Source: CAYRGS01 sp964423875 (lineage in GTDB: Bacteria; UBA8248; JACPRG01; G963555815). Taken from it: a DNA stretch of 38,621 bases. Under the pieces are notes generated by a model. It saw only the letters and a list, made by a program, of their open reading frames with translations. It ran no database searches and was not told where the DNA came from. Shown piece by piece: positions 23,583-34,847 of this stretch. Positions within the stretch are counted from its first letter, which is position 1; each line of letters begins with the position of its first letter. The DNA lies in the NCBI GenBank assembly GCA_964423875.1, contig CAYRGS010000021.1:1-38621 (forward strand), in the 5' to 3' direction. The translations under genes were made by a program, and so were the position numbers.

Positions 23583-23758
23583 TCGGCCGATATCCTGACC
23601 GGCGTGCGCTCTATGCCTCGGGGAAACCGAAGGGGAACGAGGCCTTGCCAATCTTTGCGGGATAGAACATATTCTATTGGACAGTCGATTGAGCCACATG
23701 AGTTCGTTTTTCTCCGGTCCGGAGACCGGCGGGGTGATAGAGGAAGGAAGCCGCGTCA

Positions 23759-23863
23759 ATGATTGACATGGATTTTCTGTTCGTAGTGGCAACGGGGGCG
23801 ATGGGCGTGGCGACCGTCGTCATCATTCTGGTTGCCGCGTTTTCGATTTTCCGAAAGGGTTAA
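23759..23863 (+). CDS. 34-residue single-pass membrane protein
   Basis: A very short frame starts at ATG 23759 behind a strong ribosome site (GAGGAAGGAAG, ending 8 bases before the start). The product is MIDMDFLFVVATGAMGVATV followed by VIILVAAFSIFRKG. It has one hydrophobic helix with acidic residues outside and a basic RKG end, as expected for a small membrane protein. A terminator-like hairpin follows 16 bases after the stop. It resembles small accessory subunits of membrane complexes in size only; no family is assigned. Confidence 0.55.
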   Translation: MIDMDFLFVVATGAMGVATVVIILVAAFSIFRKG

Positions 23864-23878
23864 GGGGCGGAAAAGTTT

Positions 23879-23903
23879 CACCCCGGTGTCAACAACCGGG
23901 GTG
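23879..23903 (+). terminator. hairpin after the 34-residue membrane protein gene
   Basis: CACCCCGG (23879-23886) pairs perfectly with CCGGGGTG (23896-23903) around a 9-nt loop. No clean T-run follows (GTTCGGGG), so termination may be Rho-assisted. The next 480 bases to nrdJ carry no convincing gene; the 98-codon frame at 23959 lacks a ribosome site and family features. Confidence 0.5.
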
Positions 23904-24169
23904 GTTCGGGGGATGATCGACTTCCCGCCTTTTCCTGAATTCCATCCATTCGTCGGTTGTGAGCGATGGCTCCAACCCCTGGTCCGAATACGCTGATGAG
24001 GGTGCCGAAATGTCATGCCGGCTCCCGAATGTTTGGTATGGCGGCTCGACTTTTGTTATTTATTTGTATAACATAATGGCGGGAAAGACAATGTCGCGGG
24101 AAGATGTCGTCTACTTTACGAACCGGTTCCGGGAAAAGTCGCAAATGTTGTGGGGTCGAAATTTTTTCC

Positions 24170-24222
24170 TTGACACTACTATATCTTGTGTTGTCCAATG
24201 CGTTCCCCGCAGGATCTTGTGC
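24170..24222 (+). promoter_or_regulatory. NrdR-box pair and -35 element upstream of nrdJ
   Basis: CTACTATATCTTGTGT (24176-24191) matches the NrdR consensus ACACwATATATwGTGT at 13 of 16 positions. A weaker copy, CCGCAGGATCTTGTGC (24207-24222, 10 of 16), lies exactly 31 bp downstream, the usual phasing of paired NrdR boxes. TTGACA at 24170-24175 overlaps the first box and could be the -35 element. NrdR represses ribonucleotide reductase genes when dATP is high, and this site precedes one. The region is AT-rich relative to its surroundings. Confidence 0.65.
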
Positions 24223-24382
24223 TTTGCGGCACGATCCCATGTGGAGTTAAGTTAGTTTACGGATTACGAAAAATGAGCGAATGGTTGGCTGTTCATTCCA
24301 GAGTTTTCCGGCCATCCCGCTTCCGTGGCTCGTATCTGTAAAAGGTTGAATTCAGGGCAAAAAGCGAAAGGAGCAAGGTTTT

Positions 24383-27193
<2,811 letters not shown>

Positions 27194-27519
27194 GCCGCGA
27201 TTCACAAAAAGACTTCCACGCGGCCGAGGTCTCAGCCGCGCAGCTTATCCACTGACCATCCACAGGGGGTCGGTGCGGAGGTAGACTGACTCTGCGCCCG
27301 GCCCCTCTTTTCGGGCAAGGGGTTGAAACACGCTGAGTCCGTCCGATTATCAGGGGTCTAGACCGCATTTCTCACAAAGCTGATCGGTTTCGTGTTTCGC
27401 TTAGCGAAGGGATAGCCATCGGTGGCTTTGTCGCGTAGAAGCGCGGATACACGCAACGGTCGGTTTTTCGGGCGGGGACGGGGACCCGCCCCGTGCTGGC
27501 CGCGCACAATCCCAACTAC
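27194..27519. other. gene-free interval 3' of nrdJ
   Basis: No gene is supported here. A hairpin GCGGC.GAG..CTC.GCCGC (about 27221-27241) follows nrdJ without a T-run. A GC-rich palindrome, GGGCGGG then CCCGCCC, lies near 27469-27492. The block TTTGTGAGAAATGCGGTC (reverse strand, 27361-27378) recurs in variant form near 17976 and 31779. Confidence 0.5.
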
Positions 27520-27697
27520 ACGCCTCCCGGGGGAGGAGATATCGGGGGTGGGGCATAATTAAGCTTCCTGGGCATTGCGGAGCGGGATGCTCGGCCGGAT
27601 AGAAGAAGCCCGTAGGGATTGAAGTACGCGTTCTCCTGAGCCAAAGAGAACCGGTGTTTGTGATACGTGGGGAGTCCTCTGGATAGTCCGGGGGCGT
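27520..27697 (+). ncRNA. ssrS: 6S RNA
   Basis: The ~178-nt segment has the 6S layout. A closing stem pairs ACGCCTCCCGG (27520-27530) with CCGGGGGCGT (27688-27697); GAGGA and TCCTC extend it inward. The apical part carries GGAGCGGGATGCTCGG followed by AGAAGCCC, closely resembling the terminal region of proteobacterial 6S (GAGCATGCTCGG then GAGAAGCC in Escherichia coli). The 3' half has the small hairpin GTTCTC-CTGAGCCAAA-GAGAAC. GTTTATTTTT follows the closing stem and would serve as a terminator. 6S RNA binds the sigma70 holoenzyme by mimicking an open promoter. It was recognised by pattern, not by a covariance search. Confidence 0.72.
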
Positions 27698-28237
27698 CCC
27701 CGCGTTTATTTTTGGAGAGCTCCCACATCATCGAGGAGTGTGCCGAAACGCCCGGCTGACCTGATTTGCTTTCGGGCCGGTGCGCGGGTCCGCCGACCCT
27801 CGGTCGGGTTGGCCCTCGCCCGAGATCAACCTCACGTTACACCCTGCCTCTCATGCTTGGTGAGGGATGCAGGCTAAATTTCCGTTGACGAGGAAAGAAA
27901 GAATGTAAACGGCGGTGTAAGACTGTCCCACTGAGACGGTCGGATATTCTGGCCGCCCTTGCGAACCGCACTCACCCGCCCCCTTCTGAACCGCTTGATA
28001 TCAGGCGCATTTCATCAACTTAGGCGGGTTGGCCCTCCAATTCATTAAATATTGAGAAAGAAAATCTTACAATGGCTTGAGTTTGCTCGTCAAATCCGGA
28101 TCCTTGCCGCTTTTGTCGAGTGGTTCAGCCATGGTGAATTGGTATGATGAGAGGAAGGCCCGGAGCCCTCGCTGGTGAGAGATTCAGGTTGGTGTCCTGA
28201 TTGACGGGGCGGACGGTTTCAGAGAAGGACCGATGTC
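27698..28237. other. gene-free interval between 6S RNA and the SDR pair
   Basis: About 540 bases with no supportable gene. The short phrase GGGTTGGCCCTC occurs twice (near 27807 and 28026). An AT-rich stretch with TTACAAT near 28068-28074 could be a -10 box for the SDR genes that follow, though no good -35 is placed before it. Confidence 0.4.
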
Positions 28238-29080
28238 ATGATGCTCGAGGAGAAAAAGGTCATCGTTACCGGAGGGGGCGGTGGCATCGGGCGCGCCGTG
28301 TGCGTCCTTGCCGCCCGGGAAGGCGCGGACATAGCCGTGGCCGACATCAACCCAGCGGCCGGGGCCGAGACGGCCGAGCGGGTCCGGGCCGAAGGGCGCA
28401 AGGCCGTCCTCATCGAGATGGACACCTCGAAACCGGCGGACGCGGAGCGGATGGCCCGAGATGCGGCCGGGGCTTTCGGCGGGATCGACGGCCTGGTCTG
28501 CTGCGCCATTCAACTGGTTCCCGGCAGGATCGAGGAGCTGCCCGAGGAGGACTGGGACCGGGTGATGGACATCGGCCTCAAGGGTTATTTCCTGTGCGCC
28601 CAGGCGGCCGGGCGCGTCATGCTCGAGCGGGGGAGCGGCGCCATCGTCTTCGTCTCCTCCATCGGGGGGATGCAGACCTATCCCCTGGCGGGGGCGTACA
28701 GCATCTGCAAATCGGGGACGATCATGCTCGGCAAGCTCTTCGGCGTCGAGTGGGCGTCGCGCGGCGTGCGCGCCAACACCGTCTCGCCGGGCCAGGTCCG
28801 CACGCCCATGACCGAAGCCATGTTCGCCGACCCGGAGATCGCGGCGGGCCGCGCGGCGGTGGTCCCGATGGGCCGGGTGGGGACGCCCGAGGAGATCGCC
28901 GAGGCCTGCGTCTTTCTCCTCTCCGACCGGGCCGGCTATGTCACCGCCGCGAACCTGCCCGTGGACGGCGGACAGGTGGAGAGCAAGATGATCCACACCC
29001 CCGGCCGGAATTGGGGCGGGAAATCGATTGATGATCCATCGGGCGGTGCGAAAGGGGGGAAAGGGCATGAGCCGGTTTGA
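28238..29080 (+). CDS. SDR-family oxidoreductase
   Basis: This 280-residue protein has the SDR fold with TGGGGGIG (11-18), Asp36, catalytic Ser near 140, and Tyr154-x3-Lys158 (YSICK). Two normally conserved features are altered: the NNAG motif is CCAI, and the catalytic-tetrad Asn region reads DIGLKG instead of NVKG-like. It ends with a 30-residue tail beyond the usual PVDGG. The neighbouring SDR has the same IGLxG change, so the pair form a subfamily and may be subunits of one enzyme. AAGGA precedes the start. Its stop overlaps the next gene by 14 bases, implying coupled translation. Confidence 0.88.
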   Translation: MMLEEKKVIVTGGGGGIGRAVCVLAAREGADIAVADINPAAGAETAERVRAEGRKAVLIEMDTSKPADAERMARDAAGAFGGIDGLVCCAIQLVPGRIEELPEEDWDRVMDIGLKGYFLCAQAAGRVMLERGSGAIVFVSSIGGMQTYPLAGAYSICKSGTIMLGKLFGVEWASRGVRANTVSPGQVRTPMTEAMFADPEIAAGRAAVVPMGRVGTPEEIAEACVFLLSDRAGYVTAANLPVDGGQVESKMIHTPGRNWGGKSIDDPSGGAKGGKGHEPV

Positions 29081-29846
29081 AGGGAAGGTGTGCCTCATCG
29101 CCGGAGGTGCGCGCGGAATCGGCGCGAAGACCGCCGAGCAGGTCGCAGGGGAGGGCGGCCGCGTCGTCATCGGGGACCTCAACCAGGACCTAGGCGAAGA
29201 GCTCGCCGCGAAGATCGGGGCCGGGAAGGCCGTCTTTCAGAACCTGGACGTGAGGAGTCCCGAGGCGTGCCGGGCGGCGGTGGACCGGGCGGCGTCGGAG
29301 TTCGGCGGGCTCGACTTTCTCGTCAACTGCGCCATCAAAATGGACCCGGCGCCCCTGGCGGACCTCTCGCTGGAGAGCTGGAAGCTCGTCGTGGACATCG
29401 GCCTGACGGGAATGTTCCTTATGTGCCAGGCGGCGGGCCGGTGGATGATCGCCGAGGGGCGCTCGGGCGCGATGGTGAACCTCTCCTCCAACGCCGGGAT
29501 CATGCCCTATGGCATGTCGGGGGCCTACAGCACGGTGAAGGCGGGGATCATCATGCTCTCCCAGCACTTCGCTCTGGAGTGGGCGCGGAAGAAAATCCGC
29601 GTCAACGTCATCTGCCCCGGCCACACGGAAACCCCGTTGACGTCCTATCTTCAGGACCCGGAGATCCGCAAGGGCCGCGAGGCCGTCACCCCCTGGGGGC
29701 GGGTCGGCCAGCCGGAGGACATCGCCCACGGCATCCTCTTCCTGCTCTCGGACGAGGCCGACTACATCACCGCCACCCGGCTCGACATCGACGGCGGGCT
29801 GACGAAGAGCATCTTCGACCACATGCCGGGGAGGAAGTGGGACTGA
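29067..29846 (+). CDS. SDR-family oxidoreductase
   Basis: This 259-residue SDR has AGGARGIG (12-19), Asp37, Ser140/141 and Tyr154-x3-Lys158 (YSTVK), with NCAI in place of NNAG and DIGLTG in the tetrad-Asn region. It resembles the overlapping upstream SDR in these oddities and in the C-terminal KSIFDHMPGRKWD tail, which parallels the MIHTPGRNWGG tail there. The ATG at 29067 follows AAAGGGGGGAAAGGG, a strong ribosome site; an earlier in-frame ATG at 29028 would overlap more deeply and is less likely. The two probably act as a pair, perhaps as a heteromeric dehydrogenase. Confidence 0.88.
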   Translation: MSRFEGKVCLIAGGARGIGAKTAEQVAGEGGRVVIGDLNQDLGEELAAKIGAGKAVFQNLDVRSPEACRAAVDRAASEFGGLDFLVNCAIKMDPAPLADLSLESWKLVVDIGLTGMFLMCQAAGRWMIAEGRSGAMVNLSSNAGIMPYGMSGAYSTVKAGIIMLSQHFALEWARKKIRVNVICPGHTETPLTSYLQDPEIRKGREAVTPWGRVGQPEDIAHGILFLLSDEADYITATRLDIDGGLTKSIFDHMPGRKWD

Positions 29847-29890
29847 CCGCGAAGCGCTCGAACTGAGCCGTTGAAACGCGATTTTCCCGC

Positions 29891-31177
29891 TCAGCCGCGC
29901 TCGTCCCGCTCAGGGGTCTCTTCCGGGCCATCCGCACCCTCATTTTCCCTGGGCTTCCCCTCCGCGAGCGTACCGAGCGTGACGGCCTTCATGCCGAATT
30001 TCCCGCGCAACCGGTCCACGGCCTCGGCGGCCCGCCGTCTCGCCTCGGGCGAGGGGCTTCGGGTCTTCGCGCCCGAAACCCGGCTGAAGAGCGAGAGCTG
30101 GGCGGAAGCGGCGGAGACGCTCCCCAGGTTCGACACCGAGACGCCCAACAGCCGCACCTCCCGGCCCTTGAGCGGCAGAAAATCCTCGAGCAGCGCCGCC
30201 GCCGTCTCGTACACCTCCGCGTCCAGGTCGGTCGCATCGGCCAGCGTGTGCGAGCGGGTGTGCGTCGAGAAGTCCTCGTACCGGAACTTGAGCGTGACCG
30301 TCCGGCCGCGGAAGCCGTCGGCCCGCAGGCGGGAGGCCACCTCCTCCGACAGGGCGAGGAGGGTCTTGCGCAGGGCCTCCGGGTCCGAGACGTCCTCGGA
30401 ATACGTGGTCTCGTTTCCGATCGACTTGGGCGCGGACTCGGGGATGACCTCCCGGGCGTCGCGGCCGTGGGCCAGGTCGTGCAGATGCTCGCCGACGGCG
30501 CCGAACCCCGCCTTCAGCGTATCGAGGGGAAGGTTTCGCAGGTCGCCGATGGTCTTGACGCCCAGGGCGCGGAGCTTGGGCTCCGTTTTTCGGCCGACGC
30601 CCCAGAGCTTGGATATGGGCAGGGGGGCGAGGAAGTCCAGCTCCTCGCCCGGCGCGACCTCGACCAGTCCGTCGGGCTTGTCCAGGTCCGAGGCGATCTT
30701 GGCGATGAACTTGTTCGTCGCGATCCCGACCGAGGCGGTGAGGGACTGGCCCTCCCGGACGCGGTCTTTGATCGTCAGGGCGATTTTCCGGGCGTCGCCG
30801 AACAGGCTCCGGCTGGCTGTCACGTCCAGGAAGGCCTCGTCGATGCTGATGGGCTCGACGAGCTCGGTGTACTCGGCGAAGACCTTCCGAATCTCCCGGG
30901 AGACCTCGGCGTAGTAACCCATCCGGACCGGGAGGTAGACCCCGTGGGGACACAGCCGGAAGGCCCGGCCGATGGGCATGGCCGAGTGCAGGCCGAACGC
31001 GCGGGCCTCGTAAGAGCAGGCGGCGATGACGCCTCTGCCCTTTCCGCCCTTGGGGTCCGCGCCGACGATGATGGGCTTCCCCACGAGGTCCGGGTTTTCC
31101 CGGCGCTCGACCGAGGCGTAAAAGGCGTCGAGATCGACGTGAAGGATTTGGCNNNNNNNNNNTTGGCGCGCTTCCAT
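29891..31177 (-). CDS. dinB: DNA polymerase IV (Y-family translesion polymerase)
   Basis: This protein of about 428 residues is a Y-family polymerase. Recognisable parts are LHVDLDAFYASVE with the first metal-binding Asp, SIDEAFLD with the catalytic Asp-Glu pair, ASVGIATNKFIAKIASD, the helix-hairpin-helix thumb segment LWGVGRKTEPKLRALGVKTIGDL and a little-finger domain. The last 60 residues are a charged, less conserved tail. A run of 10 N (31153-31162) interrupts codons 6-9, between the start and LHVDLDAF, so the exact N-terminus and gene length are unknown. It bypasses lesions with low fidelity. No LexA box is clear in the flank. Confidence 0.93.
   Translation of the reverse strand: MEARQXXXXQILHVDLDAFYASVERRENPDLVGKPIIVGADPKGGKGRGVIAACSYEARAFGLHSAMPIGRAFRLCPHGVYLPVRMGYYAEVSREIRKVFAEYTELVEPISIDEAFLDVTASRSLFGDARKIALTIKDRVREGQSLTASVGIATNKFIAKIASDLDKPDGLVEVAPGEELDFLAPLPISKLWGVGRKTEPKLRALGVKTIGDLRNLPLDTLKAGFGAVGEHLHDLAHGRDAREVIPESAPKSIGNETTYSEDVSDPEALRKTLLALSEEVASRLRADGFRGRTVTLKFRYEDFSTHTRSHTLADATDLDAEVYETAAALLEDFLPLKGREVRLLGVSVSNLGSVSAASAQLSLFSRVSGAKTRSPSPEARRRAAEAVDRLRGKFGMKAVTLGTLAEGKPRENEGADGPEETPERDERG
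31153..31162. other. assembly gap (10 N)
   Basis: Ten unknown bases interrupt the start of dinB. The fixed length suggests a scaffolding placeholder rather than ten truly ambiguous positions, so distances across this point are not reliable. A C-rich homopolymer region lies immediately beside it (31180-31196). Confidence 0.95.
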
Positions 31178-31796
31178 CCCCCCCCCCTCCCCCCTCCGCT
31201 TCCCCGGTGATCGTGGCCATATCTTAAAACATAGGCTTGCGTCTCAGTTTCGCCACCCACGAGACGACAAATTCTGCGGAATTCTTCAAGATCCGCGCTT
31301 TCATGATCTGGCTCATCGTTCTCGGCGGGGGTTCATTTCATATTGGATCAGTGCAAAGGGGAAAAAACCCAAGGCGTCAGGCACCCGGGGATGTCCCCGG
31401 GAGGAATCGGAGGAAGTCCGGTTTCAGGTTATGCGCGGATTTGGAAGGAGGTGAGGGTCGAATAGGTTTCACGCCGTTGAGACTTCCATTCGGACCCCGC
31501 CCTCAGAGCGCCGCCGATGAGCCGACGGGGAAGGACCCGGGCGGCACACATATCCGGACTTAAGCCCGGATGCCCCCGATCAAAAAAATCGGGGCGCAAG
31601 AAGAGAGAGAAGAGGGGACGGCGTAACGCCGCCCCCTTCATATTTGTGGCTGAGGCGCGCGCCGGCCCGTCACACGCCCGTGAAAAACAGGATGTTGGAA
31701 CCTGGGTGATACCCGTCCGCTGGATAAACGATTCAGAGACAACCCGCTTGCTCGATCTACCCCGTTCGGCCACTCGCGTTGGTGAGAAATGCGGCC
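31178..31796. other. gene-free interval with a series of hairpins
   Basis: No gene is supported in this interval. Inverted repeats are frequent. CCCGGGGA-TG-TCCCCGGG lies at 31384-31401 and ATCCGG..CCGGAT near 31552-31571. GCCCCCGAT-CAAAAAA-ATCGGGGC lies at 31572-31595 and GGGGACGGCG-TAA-CGCCGCCCC near 31614-31635. The last two in tandem could terminate transcription coming from either side. The frames predicted here lack ribosome sites and family features. Confidence 0.5.
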
Positions 31797-32909
31797 CTAT
31801 GAATTCACCCGCTCCAGCAGCCAATCGCAGAAGTACGGAATCGTCGTCGGAAAGCTGTTGTACTGGCAGTGGACGGAGCCGGGTTCGTCCTTTCCGTACA
31901 GGATCAGCTCCTTGTCCTCGACGGCCAAGCCGTCGAACGTCCGGCGGGCGTGGGAGGCGGGGGTCAGGTGGTCCCCCTCGCCGTGAATGACCAGAACGGG
32001 ACAGCTCACCTTGCCGATGACCGGTGCGAGAGAGAACTCCCTCAGCCGCTCCTGGGTCTCCTCGGCTGACGCGCTCCCCGTCAGCCACTGGAGCTGGGCG
32101 CGGATGGTCGGATAGTCGTCAAAAAGCTCCACCGTCTCGAACAGTGCTCCGAAGACCACCAGCCCTTTGACGCGCTTCTCAAAGGCCGCCGCGCGCGTGG
32201 CGTAGTACCCGCCGAAGCTCCGGCCGACGAGGCCCAGCCGGTCCGCGTCCACTTCGGGCCGGGCGACTAGGTAGTCCAGCGCCGCGCCCACGGGGACCTC
32301 GTAATCGGGCCTGCTGACGATCTTCTGGAACCGGAGGGTTTCCCCCTGCCCCGGCCCATCCATGACGAGGAGGGAGAACCCCCGTTCGATGAGCGACTTG
32401 CCCGCCAGGAAATAGAGCTCCTCCTTCAAGACGTCCGCCCCGGCCACGTAGAGCGCCCCCGGCGACGGGCGCTTCCCGGACGCGCCCTTGGCGGCGTAGA
32501 AGTATCCTTGGAGGGTTGTGTCCTCATATGGGATCTCCACGCGTTCAGCGGTGGGATCGAGATGCGGGCCCGCTTGCCGGAAGGCGTCGATGCACAGCCG
32601 GTACGTGGGGAGCCGCCTCGGGTCGTCCGCCGGGAGGAAGAACTCCGCCCAGCGGTAATAGTTGCACGCCCGCAGGAGGTGGTCCCGGCCGGTGACCGTC
32701 CGGCCTTTGGCCAGGGCTTTCTCCCCCAGACCTGCCACCTGGTCCGCCAGGGCTTTCCACTCGACGTGCCAGCTTTCAGGGTCGCCCACCTGGATCCGCG
32801 CCGCCGTCCGCAGGCACTCCTGGGCCTCCCCCCCGCCGTAATTGGCTTCGGCGATTGTCCTCAGCAGATGCCAGGACCAGTCGTTGTTCTCGGGCCAGAA
32901 TTTGAACAT
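31797..32909 (-). CDS. alpha/beta hydrolase, FrsA/2,6-dihydropseudooxynicotine hydrolase-like
   Basis: This 370-residue protein has a helical N-terminal cap of about 120 residues and a C-terminal alpha/beta-hydrolase domain. The nucleophile elbow is LVGRSFGG (Ser231), the acid is in IHGEGDHLTP (Asp313) and the His in GSVHCQY (His347). The oxyanion segment is ALYVAGADVLKEE. The cap-plus-hydrolase plan matches C-C bond hydrolases such as 2,6-dihydropseudooxynicotine hydrolase and the FrsA-like esterases. Its substrate is unknown. The gene is followed on the same strand by nothing close; upstream, the SDR gene at 32956 ends 46 bases before its start, so the two are probably cotranscribed. Confidence 0.85.
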   Translation of the reverse strand: MFKFWPENNDWSWHLLRTIAEANYGGGEAQECLRTAARIQVGDPESWHVEWKALADQVAGLGEKALAKGRTVTGRDHLLRACNYYRWAEFFLPADDPRRLPTYRLCIDAFRQAGPHLDPTAERVEIPYEDTTLQGYFYAAKGASGKRPSPGALYVAGADVLKEELYFLAGKSLIERGFSLLVMDGPGQGETLRFQKIVSRPDYEVPVGAALDYLVARPEVDADRLGLVGRSFGGYYATRAAAFEKRVKGLVVFGALFETVELFDDYPTIRAQLQWLTGSASAEETQERLREFSLAPVIGKVSCPVLVIHGEGDHLTPASHARRTFDGLAVEDKELILYGKDEPGSVHCQYNSFPTTIPYFCDWLLERVNS

Positions 32910-32955
32910 GATGCCTCCCGCGCTCAGCGGTACCCCGCTGGGTTCCGGTCTTCCA

Positions 32956-33660
32956 TCACCATGAGATGACCTTCCGATTCATGAAGAACTTGCCGGTGAG
33001 GCCGGTGTCGGGCTGGAGGGCCAGCCAGACGGCGGTGTCCGCCCCTTCCTCGACGGAGAGGGGCGCCGAGTGGCCGCCCATGTCGGTCCTGACCCAGCCG
33101 GGGGTCAGGGCGTTCACGAGGATCTTCGTCCCGCGGAGCTCGTCCGCGAGGATGAGGGTCAGGGCGTTCAGCGCGGCCTTGGAGATCCGGTAGCCCGGAT
33201 ACCCCCCGCCGATGTGGCTCGTCGCGCCCATCTGGCTCGAGACGTTGATGATCCGACCCGCGCCCCGCTTCTTCATCAAGGGAATCAGCGCCTGACACAT
33301 CCGTAGCGGGCCGTAGACGTTGGTTTCCATCGTTTTCCGGACGGTTTCCACGTCGGCGTTCAAGCCGCTCAGGTGCCGGTCGAGGTTGAGGGCAGCGTTG
33401 TTGATCAGGATGTCCACGCCGCCGAATTCCTTTTCGACGTCCCCGGCGAGATTGCGGACACTCCACTCGTCCGTGACGTCCAGCCGGAGGAACCGGACGT
33501 CCAGTCCCTCTCCGCACAGGCGGTCGCAGGCGGCCTGTCCCGACTTGGCGCTTCGGGCGGTCAAGACGACGGTCACGCCTTTGGCGGTGAGCTGCCGGCA
33601 GATCTCGAAACCGATTCCCCGGTTCGCGCCCGTGACGATGGCAATCTTTTCATTCGGCAT
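32956..33660 (-). CDS. SDR-family carbonyl reductase-like oxidoreductase
   Basis: This 234-residue SDR has TGANRGIG (10-17), NNAA (87-90), Asn114, Ser141/142 and Tyr157-x3-Lys161 (YRISK), so the catalytic tetrad is complete. TARSAKSG after the second strand carries Arg36 and Ser37 in the place of an acidic residue, which favours NADPH. The overall look, including PGWVRTDMGG, is that of eukaryote-like carbonyl reductases (CBR1-type). The C-terminus TGKFFMNRKVISW is typical of that group. It is the likely first gene of a two-gene unit with the alpha/beta hydrolase. Possible roles are reduction of a ketone or quinone. Confidence 0.9.
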   Translation of the reverse strand: MPNEKIAIVTGANRGIGFEICRQLTAKGVTVVLTARSAKSGQAACDRLCGEGLDVRFLRLDVTDEWSVRNLAGDVEKEFGGVDILINNAALNLDRHLSGLNADVETVRKTMETNVYGPLRMCQALIPLMKKRGAGRIINVSSQMGATSHIGGGYPGYRISKAALNALTLILADELRGTKILVNALTPGWVRTDMGGHSAPLSVEEGADTAVWLALQPDTGLTGKFFMNRKVISW

Positions 33661-33794
33661 GAATCCCTATCCTCAAGTCCAATCGTCGGCTGATCAATCT
33701 TTCAGGAAATCCTCCGGCCAATTCCGGCCGGCGGGTCGGCCATCTCCCCTCGATATTAGGAGAAGGCGGTCCGGCCCGCAATCACGGTTCCGGT

Positions 33795-33822
33795 ATGCAA
33801 GCCCGCCACAGGGGTGTATCAT
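33795..33822 (+). promoter_or_regulatory. promoter of the first DMT permease gene
   Basis: ATGCAA (33795-33800) and TATCAT (33817-33822) are 16 bp apart and are followed by CTCGCC. The same layout, TTGCAA-16-TATGAT followed by CTCGCC, precedes the second permease, which supports both calls. The inferred start of transcription is about 60 nt before the GTG. Confidence 0.5.
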
Positions 33823-33889
33823 CTCGCCCTTCGCCCGACCGCGGTCGCCTCGCCCCCCCGCCCCGTAGCGCAACCCCTGAGGAAACCCC

Positions 33890-34753
33890 GTGACCCCCCT
33901 TGCCCTGGTCCTGGTCATCGTCGCCGGCGGGTTCCATGTCGTGTGGAACTATCTGGCGAAATCCAGCGAGGACAAGATCGCCTTCCTGTGGATCATCAAC
34001 GGCATCTTCTTTGTCACGTACCTCCCGGTGTTTTTCCTGCTGGGATACTCCCTCCACCTGCCTGGGCGGGGATGGCTGATGGCCGGGCTCTCCGGTCTGA
34101 TTCACGCCGGCTACTTTTGGACTCTGGGCCGGGCCTACGAGGGGGGGGACCTCTCCCTGGTCTACCCCCTGTCCCGGGGAAGCAGTGTCTTCCTCGTGGG
34201 CGTCCTGTCCGTCCCCCTCTTGGGAGAGCGGCTTTCGGCGCCGGGCGTCGCCGGGGTCGTGACGGTGCTCCTGGGGATCTTCATCCTTCACATGCGGCCC
34301 GGCTCCTGGAAACAGCGCCTTCTTCCCTCCCGGACGCCGGGGGCCTGGTGGGCCCTGATCACGGGGTTGACGATCACCGGGTTTTCCCTTGTGGACAAGA
34401 CGGGGGTGGGAATTCTCGACCCTGTGGTTTACATGTATCTCGTCTTCTTCTTCACGCTGATTTTCTTCACGCCCCTGGCGCTCAAGAATGGAATCGTCCC
34501 CATCCGGACAGTGTGGCGGCGCCAATCCCGCCGGCTCTTCCTGCTCGGCCTCCTCATGCCGGCCGCTTACGGAATGATCCTGTTCGCCTATACGCTGGCC
34601 CCCGTGGCCTACGTGGCGGCCGCCCGCAAGGTGAGGCTGCTCTTCGGGACATTGGCCGGGGCCTGGATGTTGAAAGAGGAGCGGACGGGACACCGGCTCT
34701 CCGGCGCTGGCTTGATCGTCGCGGGGGTCGTCCTGATCTCGTTCGCGGGGTGA
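33890..34753 (+). CDS. EamA/DMT-superfamily permease, first of a tandem pair
   Basis: This 287-residue membrane protein has about ten predicted helices in two homologous halves, the drug/metabolite transporter plan. Recognisable segments are FHVVWNYLAKSS at the first helix, LGRAYEGGDLSLVYPLSRGSSVFLV, LLGERLS and, in the second half, LAPVAYVAAARKVRLLFG. The GTG start at 33890 is preceded by GAGGAAA and gives a product of exactly the same length as the next gene. The natural substrate is unknown; DMT proteins often export amino acids or metabolites. It is a tandem duplicate of the gene at 35004, promoter and ribosome site included. Confidence 0.88.
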   Translation: MTPLALVLVIVAGGFHVVWNYLAKSSEDKIAFLWIINGIFFVTYLPVFFLLGYSLHLPGRGWLMAGLSGLIHAGYFWTLGRAYEGGDLSLVYPLSRGSSVFLVGVLSVPLLGERLSAPGVAGVVTVLLGIFILHMRPGSWKQRLLPSRTPGAWWALITGLTITGFSLVDKTGVGILDPVVYMYLVFFFTLIFFTPLALKNGIVPIRTVWRRQSRRLFLLGLLMPAAYGMILFAYTLAPVAYVAAARKVRLLFGTLAGAWMLKEERTGHRLSGAGLIVAGVVLISFAG

Positions 34754-34847
34754 CCGGGTCGGCCGCCGTCGGGTGGAAGGGGGCCCCCATGCGGCTTGGG
34801 CGCAAGGGTGAGACGCCGAGGGGAGGGAGGGAGGGGGGGATGTCCGG

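Noticed and set aside
23959..24255. 98-codon frame in the leader of nrdJ
   Set aside because: It has no ribosome site, overlaps the NrdR boxes and promoter, and resembles no protein family.
24223..24382. cobalamin riboswitch in the nrdJ leader
   Set aside because: The conserved B12-box core was not found; the leader shows NrdR boxes instead.
31237..31563. 108-codon frame between dinB and the alpha/beta hydrolase
   Set aside because: It has no ribosome site, spans several hairpins and has no recognisable motif.
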